DNA from: Flavobacterium sp. HSC-32F16
GTDB lineage: Bacteria; Bacteroidota; Bacteroidia; Flavobacteriales; Flavobacteriaceae
Assembly (NCBI RefSeq): GCF_024171645.1
Contig: NZ_JALKAC010000009.1
Location: forward strand, 124,001-188,000
DNA: 64,000 nt
Direction: 5' to 3'
Shown here: piece by piece, positions 18,001 to 26,490 of the stretch
Layout: every line of letters begins with the position of its first letter
Numbering within the stretch: position 1 is the stretch's first letter
Program-made: the position numbers and the translations under genes
Notes under the pieces: generated by a model
Database searches by the model: none
The model's input: only the letters and a program-made list of their open reading frames with translations
Told to the model about the DNA's origin: nothing

Positions 18001-19527
18001 AAATTTCTGTTTCGAAATAATCAGTTAACCGATACTAAGTTTAAAACAAAAGGATTGTTAAACGGAACTATTGAGCATCATAATTTTGGCGATTGGAAAT
18101 TAGATTTAACCATAACTTCTAAACGTTTATTGGCACTGGATACCAAAGACAGCGAGGATGCGGCTTATTTTGGAACTGCTTTTATAAATGGAACCGCAAG
18201 CATAAAAGGCCCAACAGAAAATTTATTTATTAAAGTTGACGCCAAATCAGAAAAAGGAACTGAAGTTAAGATTCCTATAAATAATGTACAAAGCGTAGGA
18301 GAAAGCAGCTGGATACATTTTGTTACGCCAAAAGAAAAATACAATCTCGCAAACGGTATTGTAGAAAAAACAAGAAACTATAATGGTCTTGAATTAGAAT
18401 TTGATTTTGATATTACGCCAGATGCAGAAGTAGAGGTGATCCTCGATAGAAATTCCGGTCATGGTATGAAAGGAAAAGGATACGGATCATTATTGTTTAA
18501 AATTAATACGCTGGGTAAATTTAATATGTGGGGAGATTTCCAGGCATACGAAGGAACTTATAACTTTAAATATGGCGGTTTAATTGATAAAAAATTCGCG
18601 GTTAAAAAAGGAGGTTCTATTATTTGGGAAGGAAACCCAATGAAAGCACAGCTGAATTTAGAGGCCGTTTACAGGACTTCGGCAAATCCAGCCGTATTGT
18701 TAGATAATTCATCTTTCAATAAAAAAGTTCCTGTAGAAGTGGTAATTGGTTTAAGGGGAGATTTAACGAGTCCTGAGCCTAATTTTGATATTCAGTTTCC
18801 ATCAGTAAGTAATGTATTAAAATCTGAAATACAATATAAGTTAGATGATAAAGACGTTCGTCAGACACAGGCTTTGTATTTACTTTCAACAGGTTCATTT
18901 ATGAGTCAGGACGGATTTAACCAAAGCGATTTATCTGGAACATTTGCAGAAACTGCTGCCAGTTTGTTAGGCGGGATTATAAAATCAGATAATGACCTTA
19001 TTAATATAGATTTGAATTTTATTTCGGCAGATAGAAGGCTGGGTCAGGAAGCTGACGGCCAGTTTGTTGCTAATATTTCATCACAGATTAATGAACGAAT
19101 TTCCATAAATGGTAAAGTCGGAGTTCCGGTTGGTGGAGTAAATGAATCTGCTATTGTAGGGGATATTGAGATTTTATATCGTGTAAACGAAGACGGATCG
19201 ATGAATCTTCGTTTATTTAATAAAGAAAATGATATTAATTATATTGGACAAGGTATTGGTTACACGCAAGGAGTTGGTATTTCGTATGAAGTCGATTTTG
19301 ATACTTTCAGCGAATTGGTAAATAAATTATTCAAAAGTCATAAACTGGAAAGAGCGGTTAAAAAATCGGATGACCTTCAGGATTCTAATCTAAATCCTAA
19401 TTATATGAATAATTTCAAAAGCAGTAAAGACACTGATAAAGATAAAAAGAAACCAGTAAAAGAAGAAGAGAAAAAGCCAAAACCCCAAAATAATAACGAA
19501 GGCTTAATTCCGGACAACGATTTTTAA
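15040..19527 (+). CDS. tamB: TamB-like translocation and assembly module protein (5' end abnormal)
   Basis: A very large protein (1495 residues from the first usable TTG), with an N-terminal membrane helix and then long beta-rich repeats of the AsmA/TamB type. The C-terminal DUF490/TamB domain occupies about residues 1050-1440, and a charged Lys/Glu tail follows. It probably spans the periplasm and moves lipid or outer-membrane protein between membranes. The start is a problem: no ATG occurs in frame between the stop at 14959 and a point hundreds of codons inside, and starting at TTG 15040 cuts the membrane helix. An ATG at 14901 in another frame encodes a plausible basic N-terminus that would join this frame after a one-base shift near 14962-14972. 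The real start is therefore probably 14901 with a frameshift, or a rare non-ATG codon. Confidence 0.8.
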   Translation: MLVLAITLSLPVVQTKIAKYITETLNTDFKTNISIDKAAINIFGGVKLKKVHILDHHKKTLIYSELINTDILSIKRAIDGDLIFGDIRLTGLIFNLKTYKNEDENNINKFIRLFENEKQEKPKSNKHFLLTARNAYITNGNFSVVDENKNTPRFLDFKKLNAYISDFKLYGPEVNTNIHRFSFLDHRGLYVSNFAGKFSYTKKQIKVENLAIKTKRSWIYGKAILNYKVQDFLEFTDKVQFDVALDSSSIASNDIRYFYDGLGKNQHFKVKTKIKGPLNNLNLNHLRLSDANGSKIFGNINFKNLLGAKEQKFSMDGKFDKLISSYDNLVVILPGILGRKLPKELKRIGKFNIVGKAKVSTTALETDFKMATDLGDGKINLHMNNMDFIDKASYSGNIVLDNFDIGSLLGRKDIGRTTLDLDVDGVGFTEKYLNTIVKGDISKLDYNKYKYSNIVVNGNFKLPYYKGQLSINDPNLSLTFDGLVDLSKRESRYDFHINVENSDLQKLRFINDSISHFKGDAVVQVTGNSIENLQGTIFIKDAEYQNPKETYVFDDVTISSNFDADRLRTITINSSDIVEGRIVGKFQFAQLDKLVMNSVGSLYTNYKPYKVKKGQFLRFNFHVYNKVVEMLYPEMKIDSSTVVRGKIDSDLQEFKFGFRSKQITAAKNTFDNIRISIDNKNPLYNAFVELDSIKTPYYKIRDFNLINVTSKDTLFVRSEFKGGDKGQDYFNLDLFHTIDKKKNNIIGIKKSEMKFKDYLWYLNEDAAKDNQIVFDQFFKNFTIDNIVLSHENQKIDLNGIIKGKDYKDIVLNFEDVDINKITPYTSKFVFNGNLNGNINYKQNKDVFQPTANIVVDHLNLNKVDLGTLNFDISGDQSFKKFTINSSIINGFAESFRANGTFAIENKETFLDLSLKLEGFNLATLGTVGGDVLSNVRGSVSGNAAVVGNLKKPEINGRLYVEKAGMTIPYLNTDYELSDRTVIDLTDEKFLFRNNQLTDTKFKTKGLLNGTIEHHNFGDWKLDLTITSKRLLALDTKDSEDAAYFGTAFINGTASIKGPTENLFIKVDAKSEKGTEVKIPINNVQSVGESSWIHFVTPKEKYNLANGIVEKTRNYNGLELEFDFDITPDAEVEVILDRNSGHGMKGKGYGSLLFKINTLGKFNMWGDFQAYEGTYNFKYGGLIDKKFAVKKGGSIIWEGNPMKAQLNLEAVYRTSANPAVLLDNSSFNKKVPVEVVIGLRGDLTSPEPNFDIQFPSVSNVLKSEIQYKLDDKDVRQTQALYLLSTGSFMSQDGFNQSDLSGTFAETAASLLGGIIKSDNDLINIDLNFISADRRLGQEADGQFVANISSQINERISINGKVGVPVGGVNESAIVGDIEILYRVNEDGSMNLRLFNKENDINYIGQGIGYTQGVGISYEVDFDTFSELVNKLFKSHKLERAVKKSDDLQDSNLNPNYMNNFKSSKDTDKDKKKPVKEEEKKPKPQNNNEGLIPDNDF

Positions 19528-19550
19528 TAGATTGTTAAAATGACTATAAA

Positions 19551-19578
19551 AAAACCATTCGCAGTAACGAATGGTTTT
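19551..19578 (+). terminator. Rho-independent terminator of tamB
   Basis: A perfect 11-bp stem AAAACCATTCG (19551-19561) / CGAATGGTTTT (19568-19578) with a 6-base loop, continued by further T residues. It lies 23 bp after the tamB stop codon. Confidence 0.85.
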
Positions 19579-19836
19579 TTTATGCTTAATTTTAGAGTTT
19601 CGGTTTGTTTTTTCCTAAAGAGCTATAATTAAGATTTTTATAACACTTGATTCAGGTATTGTTAATTTTAAAGAATTAATTAAAAAATGGGCGATTTATT
19701 ATTTTAAATGAAATTTTTGATACCAAAAAACTTATTAACGAAAACGTTTGAATTTAACAGATTTTATTAATTTATAATAAACATAACCAGAAAAGTGGTG
19801 AATGTTTGCTAAATTTACAACTTTAATACTTAAATA
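19579..19836. other. AT-rich intergenic region before pfkA
   Basis: About 260 bp of very AT-rich sequence with no believable open frame. It must hold the pfkA promoter; a TAAATTTA box near 19810 is one base off the Bacteroidota -7 consensus but has no clear TTG partner, so I do not call it. Confidence 0.4.
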
Positions 19837-20823
19837 ATGTCAAAAACAATAAAAAAAGTAGGTGTTCTTACCTCAGGAGGAGACTCACCAGGAATGAATG
19901 CTGCAATACGATCAGTTGTTCGAACATGTGCTTATCATAATATAGAATGCATAGGAATTTATAGAGGGTATCAAGGAATGATCGAAGGAGATTTTAAAGA
20001 AATGGGCCCTCGAAGCGTTAACAATATTGTAAATAAAGGAGGGACGATCTTAAAATCCGCTCGTTCTGTAGATTTTAGAACACCTGAAGGTAGAAAAAAA
20101 GCGCACGAAAACCTTTTAAAAGCAGGAATTGATGCTTTGGTTGTTATTGGCGGCGACGGAAGTTTTACCGGAGGATTAATTTTTAATGCAGAATACAATT
20201 TCCCGGTAATGGGAATTCCAGGTACAATCGATAATGATATTTTTGGTACAAGTTTTACATTAGGTTATGACACTGCTTTAAATACTGTTGTTGACTGTAT
20301 AGATAAAATTAGAGATACTGCAAGTTCACATAACCGTTTATTCTTTGTAGAGGTTATGGGTAGAGATGCAGGACATATAGCACTTAATGCCGGAATTGGT
20401 GCAGGTGCAGAAGAAATCCTTATTCCTGAAGAAGATTTAGGTCTTGACAGATTGTTAGACTCTCTTCAAAAAAGTAAAGCTTCAGGAAAATCATCAAGTA
20501 TAGTGGTTATTGCCGAAGGTGATAAAATTGGTAAAAACGTATTCGAATTAAAAGATTATGTTGAAGCTAATTTACCGGAGTACGACGTAAGAGTATCAGT
20601 TTTAGGACATATGCAGCGTGGTGGTTCGCCATCTTGTTTTGACCGTGTTCTGGCAAGCCGTCTTGGTGTAAAAGCAGTAGAATCTTTAATTGAAGGAAAA
20701 TCAAACTACATGGTAGGTCTTAAAGAAGATAAAGTAGTTTTAACCCCGCTTGAGCAGGCAATTAAAGGTAAATCTGAAATTGATAGAGAATTATTGAGAG
20801 TGTCAGACATCATGTCTACATAA
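19837..20823 (+). CDS. pfkA: ATP-dependent 6-phosphofructokinase
   Basis: A 328-residue protein with all the PfkA motifs: GGDSPGMNAAIRSVVR at the N-terminus, GGDGSFTGG (the ATP-type GGDGS, not the GGDD of PPi-dependent enzymes), PGTIDNDI with the catalytic Asp, VEVMGRDAGHIAL, and the substrate-binding RGGSPSCFDR block. It phosphorylates fructose-6-phosphate, the committing step of glycolysis, in the cytosol. It leads a cluster with gap, a sugar-kinase-like gene and methylglyoxal synthase, with gap 95 bp downstream. Confidence 0.95.
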   Translation: MSKTIKKVGVLTSGGDSPGMNAAIRSVVRTCAYHNIECIGIYRGYQGMIEGDFKEMGPRSVNNIVNKGGTILKSARSVDFRTPEGRKKAHENLLKAGIDALVVIGGDGSFTGGLIFNAEYNFPVMGIPGTIDNDIFGTSFTLGYDTALNTVVDCIDKIRDTASSHNRLFFVEVMGRDAGHIALNAGIGAGAEEILIPEEDLGLDRLLDSLQKSKASGKSSSIVVIAEGDKIGKNVFELKDYVEANLPEYDVRVSVLGHMQRGGSPSCFDRVLASRLGVKAVESLIEGKSNYMVGLKEDKVVLTPLEQAIKGKSEIDRELLRVSDIMST

Positions 20824-20918
20824 TTATATAAGATAAAAGTTTAAAAGAGAAGAAGTTTATTGTGAGGAAATTAGACTTTGAATTAGTATAATAAAAACAA
20901 AAGCAAAAATTTAGTAAA

Positions 20919-21923
20919 ATGTCAAAAGTAAAATTAGGAATAAACGGATTTGGACGTATCGGAAGAATCGTTTTTAGAGAGTCTTTCAATAGAGATAATG
21001 TAGAAGTTGTAGCAATCAACGATTTATTAGACGTAGATCACTTAGCTTACTTATTAAAATATGATTCAGTTCATGGTCGTTTCGACGGAACTGTTGAAGT
21101 TAAAGAAGGAAAATTGTATGTAAACGGAAGAAATATCCGTATTACTGCTGAAAGAAATCCTGCTGACTTAAAATGGAATGAAGTTGATGTTGATGTAGTA
21201 GCAGAATGTACTGGTATCTTCACAACTATTGAAACTGCAAATGAGCACATTAAAGGTGGTGCTAAGAAAGTTATCATTTCTGCTCCATCTGCAGATGCTC
21301 CAATGTTTGTAATGGGAGTGAACCACGAAACTGCAAAAGCTTCTGATTTAGTAGTTTCTAATGCATCTTGTACTACAAACTGTTTAGCTCCATTAGCTAA
21401 AGTTATCCATGATAATTTCGAAATTGTTGAAGGTTTAATGACAACTGTTCACGCAACTACTTCAACTCAAATGACTGCTGACGGACCTTCTAGAAAAGAC
21501 TGGAGAGGTGGACGTGCGGCTGCAATCAATATCATTCCTTCTTCAACTGGTGCTGCAAAAGCGGTTGGAAAAGTTATCCCATCTTTGAATGGAAAATTAA
21601 CTGGAATGTCTTTCCGTGTACCTACTGCTGACGTTTCTGTTGTTGATTTAACTGTAAAAGTGGCTAAAGAAACTACATACGAAGAAATCTTAGCTGTATT
21701 GAAAAAAGCTTCAGAAAATGAATTAAAAGGTATCTTAGGATATACTGAAGATGCAGTTGTTTCTCAGGATTTCATCTCTGACAAAAGAACTTCTATCATC
21801 GATGCTGGTGCAGGAATCGGTTTAAATTCAACTTTCTTTAAATTAGTATCTTGGTATGATAATGAGTACGGATACTCAAGCAAATTAATTGATTTATCTG
21901 TACATATCGCAGGTTTAAAATAA
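20919..21923 (+). CDS. gap: Glyceraldehyde-3-phosphate dehydrogenase, type I
   Basis: A 334-residue enzyme with the N-terminal NAD-binding INGFGRIGR motif, Asp at the end of the second strand (INDLLDVDHL, indicating NAD preference), and catalytic Cys151 in SNASCTTNCLAP. The rest of the chain follows the standard catalytic fold, ending with WYDNEYGYS. It converts glyceraldehyde-3-phosphate to 1,3-bisphosphoglycerate. Its codon use (frequent TTA, GCT, GTT, ACT) looks like that of a highly expressed gene compared with its neighbours. It is closed by a strong terminator. Confidence 0.96.
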   Translation: MSKVKLGINGFGRIGRIVFRESFNRDNVEVVAINDLLDVDHLAYLLKYDSVHGRFDGTVEVKEGKLYVNGRNIRITAERNPADLKWNEVDVDVVAECTGIFTTIETANEHIKGGAKKVIISAPSADAPMFVMGVNHETAKASDLVVSNASCTTNCLAPLAKVIHDNFEIVEGLMTTVHATTSTQMTADGPSRKDWRGGRAAAINIIPSSTGAAKAVGKVIPSLNGKLTGMSFRVPTADVSVVDLTVKVAKETTYEEILAVLKKASENELKGILGYTEDAVVSQDFISDKRTSIIDAGAGIGLNSTFFKLVSWYDNEYGYSSKLIDLSVHIAGLK

Positions 21924-21940
21924 TATTACATATTTTTGCA

Positions 21941-21971
21941 AAATCCCGTTATCACCAAAATAACGGGATTT
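21941..21971 (+). terminator. Rho-independent terminator of gap
   Basis: A perfect 11-bp stem AAATCCCGTTA / TAACGGGATTT with a 9-base loop, followed by a T-rich tail. It lies 17 bp after the gap stop codon. Confidence 0.88.
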
Positions 21972-22049
21972 TCTTATTTTGTTACATCTTTAATTAATGT
22001 AGAAAATACACTTATTTAAAATGCAACTGAACCAAAAACAAAAAATAAA

Positions 22050-22901
22050 ATGAAATTAATAGTTGATAGTGGGTCTACTAAAGCCGATTGGATTGCAATT
22101 GATGATAATGGAAAAGTATTATTTACCACACAAACATTAGGATTAAATCCTGAAATTCTAGACGGACCGGAAATTATTGCAAGACTAAACGACCGTTTTG
22201 ATATTTTACAAAATAAAAAAAATGCAACACATTTGTTCTTTTACGGAGCAGGTTGTGGAACAGACAGAATGAAAGAAGCTTTAAAGTTAATCTTTCAGGA
22301 GTATTTTACTAACGCTATTATTGATGTTCAGGAAGATACTTATGCAGCTGTTTATGCTACAACTCCAAAAGGTGAAGAAGCAATTGTGTCTATTTTAGGA
22401 ACTGGATCTAACTGCAGTTATTTTGATGGAAAAGTATTGCATCAAAAAGTTCAGTCATTAGGTTATATTGTAATGGATGATTGCAGCGGAAACGTTTTTG
22501 GAAAAGAATTGATTAGAAAGTACTATTTTAATAAAATGCCAAAGGAATTAGCGCAGGAACTTGAAAAAGAGTACGACGTTGATCCTGATTTTATTAAAAA
22601 CAAATTATATAAAGAGCCAAACCCAAATGCTTATCTGGCAACTTTTGCTAAGTTTTTAATTAAACATAAAGACACTGAATTCTGTAGAAAAATCATTTTC
22701 AAAGGAATGAAATCTTTCGTTAAAAACTATATCAAACAATTTGATAACTGTCAAGAAGTTCCTGTTCATTTTGTTGGTTCAATCGCTTTCTATTTGAAAG
22801 ATGAATTACAAGAAACTTTTGATAAATACGAGCTTAAATTAGGAAATGTATTAAGAAGACCTATTGATGGTTTAATTGCTTACCATGTCGCTAATCAATA
22901 G
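22050..22901 (+). CDS. BadF/BadG-type ATPase, probable N-acetylglucosamine kinase
   Basis: A 283-residue actin-fold sugar kinase. The phosphate-1 motif VDSGSTKADW opens the chain, a STKADW variant typical of Bacteroidota GlcNAc kinase-like proteins. LGTGSNCSYFDG (about residue 112) is the phosphate-2 motif, and FVGSIAFYLKD near 235 the adenosine motif. The most likely reaction is phosphorylation of N-acetylglucosamine or a related amino sugar at O6, which would feed the chitin locus at the other end of the window. The substrate is inferred from family and context. It sits between gap and mgsA. Confidence 0.78.
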   Translation: MKLIVDSGSTKADWIAIDDNGKVLFTTQTLGLNPEILDGPEIIARLNDRFDILQNKKNATHLFFYGAGCGTDRMKEALKLIFQEYFTNAIIDVQEDTYAAVYATTPKGEEAIVSILGTGSNCSYFDGKVLHQKVQSLGYIVMDDCSGNVFGKELIRKYYFNKMPKELAQELEKEYDVDPDFIKNKLYKEPNPNAYLATFAKFLIKHKDTEFCRKIIFKGMKSFVKNYIKQFDNCQEVPVHFVGSIAFYLKDELQETFDKYELKLGNVLRRPIDGLIAYHVANQ

Positions 22902-22911
22902 TTCTGGGTTT

Positions 22912-23286
22912 ATGGAAATTGCAATTATTGCACACGACGGTAAAAAAGCCGATTTGATTGATTTTTTGATTAAGAATGAAGCAATTCTTCATAATGAAAA
23001 AATTAAGCTTATAGGTACTGGAACTACTGGAGGAAAAGCGGAAGCTGCGGGATTTAAAACGCAAAGAATGCTTTCAGGACCTTTAGGAGGCGATGCGCAA
23101 ATTGCAGGAAGAGTAGCAGAAGGGATTACACAAATGGTTTTCTTTTTTAAAGATCCATTGTCAAGTCATCCTCACGAAGCGGATATTAATATGTTAATTC
23201 GTGTTTGCGATGTGCATAATGTGCCGCTGGCAACCAATGAAGCAACGGCACAATTATTATTAGATGCTATTGGACAGCGATTATAG
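22912..23286 (+). CDS. mgsA: Methylglyoxal synthase
   Basis: A 124-residue protein that starts at ATG 22912, 10 bp after the kinase stop; a TTG start upstream would overlap the kinase and was rejected. Family motifs are IAHDGKK, GTGTTGGKAE, LSGPLGGDAQIA (with the catalytic Asp) and DPLSSHPHEADI. It converts dihydroxyacetone phosphate to methylglyoxal with loss of phosphate, a bypass used when phosphate runs short in lower glycolysis. Its place behind pfkA, gap and a sugar kinase makes sense as an overflow valve for sugar phosphates. Its last 20 bp overlap the end of ridA on the other strand. Confidence 0.93.
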   Translation: MEIAIIAHDGKKADLIDFLIKNEAILHNEKIKLIGTGTTGGKAEAAGFKTQRMLSGPLGGDAQIAGRVAEGITQMVFFFKDPLSSHPHEADINMLIRVCDVHNVPLATNEATAQLLLDAIGQRL

Positions 23287-23647
23287 ATATCTCAACATTT
23301 ACATTTTTTGGCAGACATGCCACTTGAACCGTTTCACGTGCTGGAGCGGTTTTTTCGTTAAAGTAAGAACCGTAAACAGTGTTTATAGCACCAAAATTGT
23401 TCATATCCATAATAAAGATTGTGGCTTTAACTACGTTTTCAAAAGTCATATTTGCAGCTTCTAAAATAGCAGCAATATTTTCCATAACCTGAGTAGTTTC
23501 ATTATTGATAGTATCAGTAACCAATTCTCCAGAAGCTGGATTAATAGCAATTTGTCCAGAAGCATAAAGTGTATTGCCTGATAAAACCGCTTGGCTGTAA
23601 GGACCAATAGGAGCTGGAGCCTTTTCTGTAAAGATTATTTTTTTCAT
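23267..23647 (-). CDS. ridA: RidA family 2-iminobutanoate/2-iminopropanoate deaminase
   Basis: A 126-residue protein of normal RidA length, with GPYSQAV near residue 16, SGQIAINP, and the catalytic-type arginine in APARETVQVACLP near residue 107. The arginine marks the active deaminase branch of the family, which clears reactive enamines and imines made by PLP enzymes. The 3' end overlaps the last 20 bp of mgsA on the opposite strand. It lies 25 bp before lptD in the same direction, so it is probably translated downstream of or next to it but encoded after lptD in transcript order. Confidence 0.88.
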   Translation of the reverse strand: MKKIIFTEKAPAPIGPYSQAVLSGNTLYASGQIAINPASGELVTDTINNETTQVMENIAAILEAANMTFENVVKATIFIMDMNNFGAINTVYGSYFNEKTAPARETVQVACLPKNVNVEISIIAVQ

Positions 23648-23672
23648 AATAAAATTATTTTAAGTCGATGTA

Positions 23673-26408
23673 TTATCGAGTTGAAGTACTTCGTTTATTC
23701 CATTTAATGTCGCTCAGCATTCCGGATTTTATACCAATAAAGAAATTCCAGTTTGAATTTGTTCCCATTGGCTGCCAGTTAAATGCCATTCTCCAGCTTA
23801 ATAAATCTCTTTCAAAACGGAACTGAGTAAAAGTAACCCCTTTTTGAACAAAGTCAAACCCAGTCGAAACCCCGCCTTTCCATTTAGGAGTAATATCCAT
23901 ATTGGCAGAAATCATAATAGAGTTTCCGGTTATTTTGCTTTCACGATTTACATTAGAATAGGTAAGCGAATAAGCCATTGTCATATCCCACGGTAATTTT
24001 GAACTGAAGAATTCTGTAATAACATCTTCCTCACGTTCAGGATCATTTGCAAACTGACTGTTTCGGGTGTCATTTAAGTCTGTATTGGTTCCAAATAAAT
24101 CATCATTACGTCCACCATTCCGCTGGCTCTGGCTGTTTTTTTCCTTTCCGGTTCCTTTGTTTGAAAACGAATAATTCATGGTAAGGTTGGCACTTGTCAT
24201 TCTAAACAAACTTCCTCCATTTTCAATATTGTACATATTGATTACGTTTCCGGCATTATCGATGGCATACGGATTTAAAACAGCGCCAAAATTGACATTC
24301 ATTTTATTGTCAAAAAACTGAGTTCCACCGCTCACAATAATTGGCTGCCATGCCAAAGTTTCTTTTCCGTTTGCGTTGAAATTATAACTCGTGCTGAAAT
24401 TTAAATTGTTTAACAGCATGATTTTCTTCGGTTCAGTTTTTGTACTGTCACTGTCTCTTACTTTAGCTTCAAAAGTGTTGCTTAAAGAGAATCCAACGAT
24501 ATTCGAATTTTCTCTTCCTGGAGCGCCGTAAATACCGCTTTCGAATCTTGTATATTCATCTGTCGAAATTCGACCGGCAGCATCTACCGTATAATGGTCA
24601 TAATATCTTTCGAAACTAGGTGTATAAGCATATGTAATACTCGGTCTCATGACATGACGAATAGATTGAATCTTTTTGTCGGCTCCAAAATTAAATGTAC
24701 CATAAATGGTAGTTCCCAGATTAGTGCTGAAATTGTACGTTCTAAAGGCGTCAAAACCATTTACGGTTGTGTTTGATACTTCACCTTTGCTAGGATCGTA
24801 ATTTTTATCAATTGTTTTGGTAACCCATGTTTCCTGATAATTTGTTGATGCTCCTGCACTAAAATATTTAAATATTTTAAAGTTGGTGCTAATTGGAATA
24901 CTGTGCTGCATACCAATTTGGGCATCTTTAAACATTTGTGGTTTGAAAAATAATGAATCGGTTGTTTTAAAATTATTTTTTCCGGTTACATTGTACTGCA
25001 AATTGATGTTTTTAAAGAATCCTTTTTTAACTCCGTTTTCGCCCACAAAAGGATATATACGATCAATACTTCCCTGAAAGTTAGGAAGTGTCATTAAAAT
25101 CTCTTCAGTTTGTGTATTCTGCTGATGCGTGGCTGAAAGCGATATACGTGAACCGGGTATTGTATTGAAAGTCTTATTGTATGAAATAGACGAACTTAAA
25201 GTGTTATTTAAATTAGAACCAATGTTGGCCTGATTTATCGATCGCTTAAAGTACTTACTGCTACCCATATTTACAGACGCAGAAAAAGTTGAATTTGGAT
25301 TCGATTTAGTATCTTTAGAGTGCGACCACTGAATGTTGTAAATGTTTTGTTTTGAATAATCGGGATATCCTCTTTCACTGTTTATAAGGTTTTCAAAACG
25401 TATGTTGACATTTCCTCGATATTTATATCTCTCCGCATACGCAGACTCAAAGCGCATGGCGTAACTTCCATTGGTATAATAATCTCCTAAAACGGTTAAA
25501 TCATAATTATCGCTAAGTGCAAAATAGTATCCTCCATTTTGTAATGAGAATCCTCTTGTATTTGAATCATTGTAACTTGGAATAATGATTCCTGAAACAC
25601 TTTTTTCTTTACTCAACGGGAAAAAACCATACGGTAATGCCAGAGGAGTAGGAACATCCGCAATTACCATTTGTGTTAAACCTGCCACAATTTTTTTGCC
25701 GGGTACAAATTTAATTCGGCTGGTTTGAAAGTAGTATTCAGGATTGTCGATATCCTCAGCGGTTGTAATACGTGCACCTTTTAAGAAGTATACAGAATCG
25801 TTTTCTTTTTTGGTAACAGAAGCTTTAATGTTTAATTCGCCTTGTTTTGTTCTTGAATTATAAATTAAGGCTTTTTTTGTTTTAAAATTAAAACGTATCG
25901 AATCAGGCTGTACTTCATTTGAACCTTGCTTAAAATTAGGATATTGCACTAAAACCCCGGCAGAATCTTTTATTCTTCCGGCATATACTTCATCTTTTTC
26001 AAGATTTAAGATAATAATCCCCGATTTTAATTCAACATCTTTGTAATACAATTCGGCTTCATTATACAAAGTAAGCAATTTGTTCTTCTTATCATATTTT
26101 GCATAATCTTTAGCTTTATATTTAGTAGGAGCATCGAGAAACTCTTTTTTGGGTTTAATGCTGTCTATCTTAACCGTATCAACAGTTGCTGTAGAAACTG
26201 CCGGTGCTGCTGTTGTAGGAGAAGCGGCCGGTTTATTTGTCTGTTTTGCAGCAGGTAAAGATTTTTTTTTAGGTTTTATCTCTTGCGAATATGATTTACC
26301 ACATCCTATAGTTAGGAAAAATGATATTAAAACGATATTAAATAAGTTTGTATGCAAAGGTTTAAATACTATTTTTGTAAAATTATGGCTTGTTTTTTGA
26401 CATGTCAA
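23673..26408 (-). CDS. lptD: LptD-like LPS-assembly outer membrane protein
   Basis: A protein of about 911 residues. After an N-terminal signal segment (hydrophobic core about residues 22-38) comes a Pro/Ala/Thr-rich linker, then an OstA/LptA-like beta domain (about 75-230) with LILYNEAELYYKD-type strands, and then a long beta-barrel region to the C-terminus. This matches Bacteroidota LptD, which inserts lipopolysaccharide into the outer leaflet. No ATG start exists: in-frame TTG codons lie at 26441, 26408 and 26357. I chose 26408 because a perfect -7 box lies just upstream (26429-26436), and this start would keep a basic n-region. The start remains uncertain. It is divergent from the amidase gene. 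Confidence 0.78.
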   Translation of the reverse strand: MTCQKTSHNFTKIVFKPLHTNLFNIVLISFFLTIGCGKSYSQEIKPKKKSLPAAKQTNKPAASPTTAAPAVSTATVDTVKIDSIKPKKEFLDAPTKYKAKDYAKYDKKNKLLTLYNEAELYYKDVELKSGIIILNLEKDEVYAGRIKDSAGVLVQYPNFKQGSNEVQPDSIRFNFKTKKALIYNSRTKQGELNIKASVTKKENDSVYFLKGARITTAEDIDNPEYYFQTSRIKFVPGKKIVAGLTQMVIADVPTPLALPYGFFPLSKEKSVSGIIIPSYNDSNTRGFSLQNGGYYFALSDNYDLTVLGDYYTNGSYAMRFESAYAERYKYRGNVNIRFENLINSERGYPDYSKQNIYNIQWSHSKDTKSNPNSTFSASVNMGSSKYFKRSINQANIGSNLNNTLSSSISYNKTFNTIPGSRISLSATHQQNTQTEEILMTLPNFQGSIDRIYPFVGENGVKKGFFKNINLQYNVTGKNNFKTTDSLFFKPQMFKDAQIGMQHSIPISTNFKIFKYFSAGASTNYQETWVTKTIDKNYDPSKGEVSNTTVNGFDAFRTYNFSTNLGTTIYGTFNFGADKKIQSIRHVMRPSITYAYTPSFERYYDHYTVDAAGRISTDEYTRFESGIYGAPGRENSNIVGFSLSNTFEAKVRDSDSTKTEPKKIMLLNNLNFSTSYNFNANGKETLAWQPIIVSGGTQFFDNKMNVNFGAVLNPYAIDNAGNVINMYNIENGGSLFRMTSANLTMNYSFSNKGTGKEKNSQSQRNGGRNDDLFGTNTDLNDTRNSQFANDPEREEDVITEFFSSKLPWDMTMAYSLTYSNVNRESKITGNSIMISANMDITPKWKGGVSTGFDFVQKGVTFTQFRFERDLLSWRMAFNWQPMGTNSNWNFFIGIKSGMLSDIKWNKRSTSTR

Positions 26409-26428
26409 ACTTACATATAATTTTTTGG

Positions 26429-26436
26429 CAAAAATA
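26429..26436 (-). promoter_or_regulatory. Putative -7 box for lptD
   Basis: TATTTTTG on the minus strand is a perfect match to the Bacteroidota TAnnTTTG box. No convincing TTG sits 19 bp upstream. If used, transcription would begin near 26422, which would exclude the TTG start at 26441. Confidence 0.4.
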
Positions 26437-26490
26437 ATCAATTGTAAAAATTATAACAGCTGCATTTTATTAAAATTAACTTTTAGATTT

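Noticed and set aside
20870..20918. TTAGACTTTG as a -7 box for gap
   Set aside because: The spacing inside the box is one base too long for TAnnTTTG and no -33 element is found, so it was not called.
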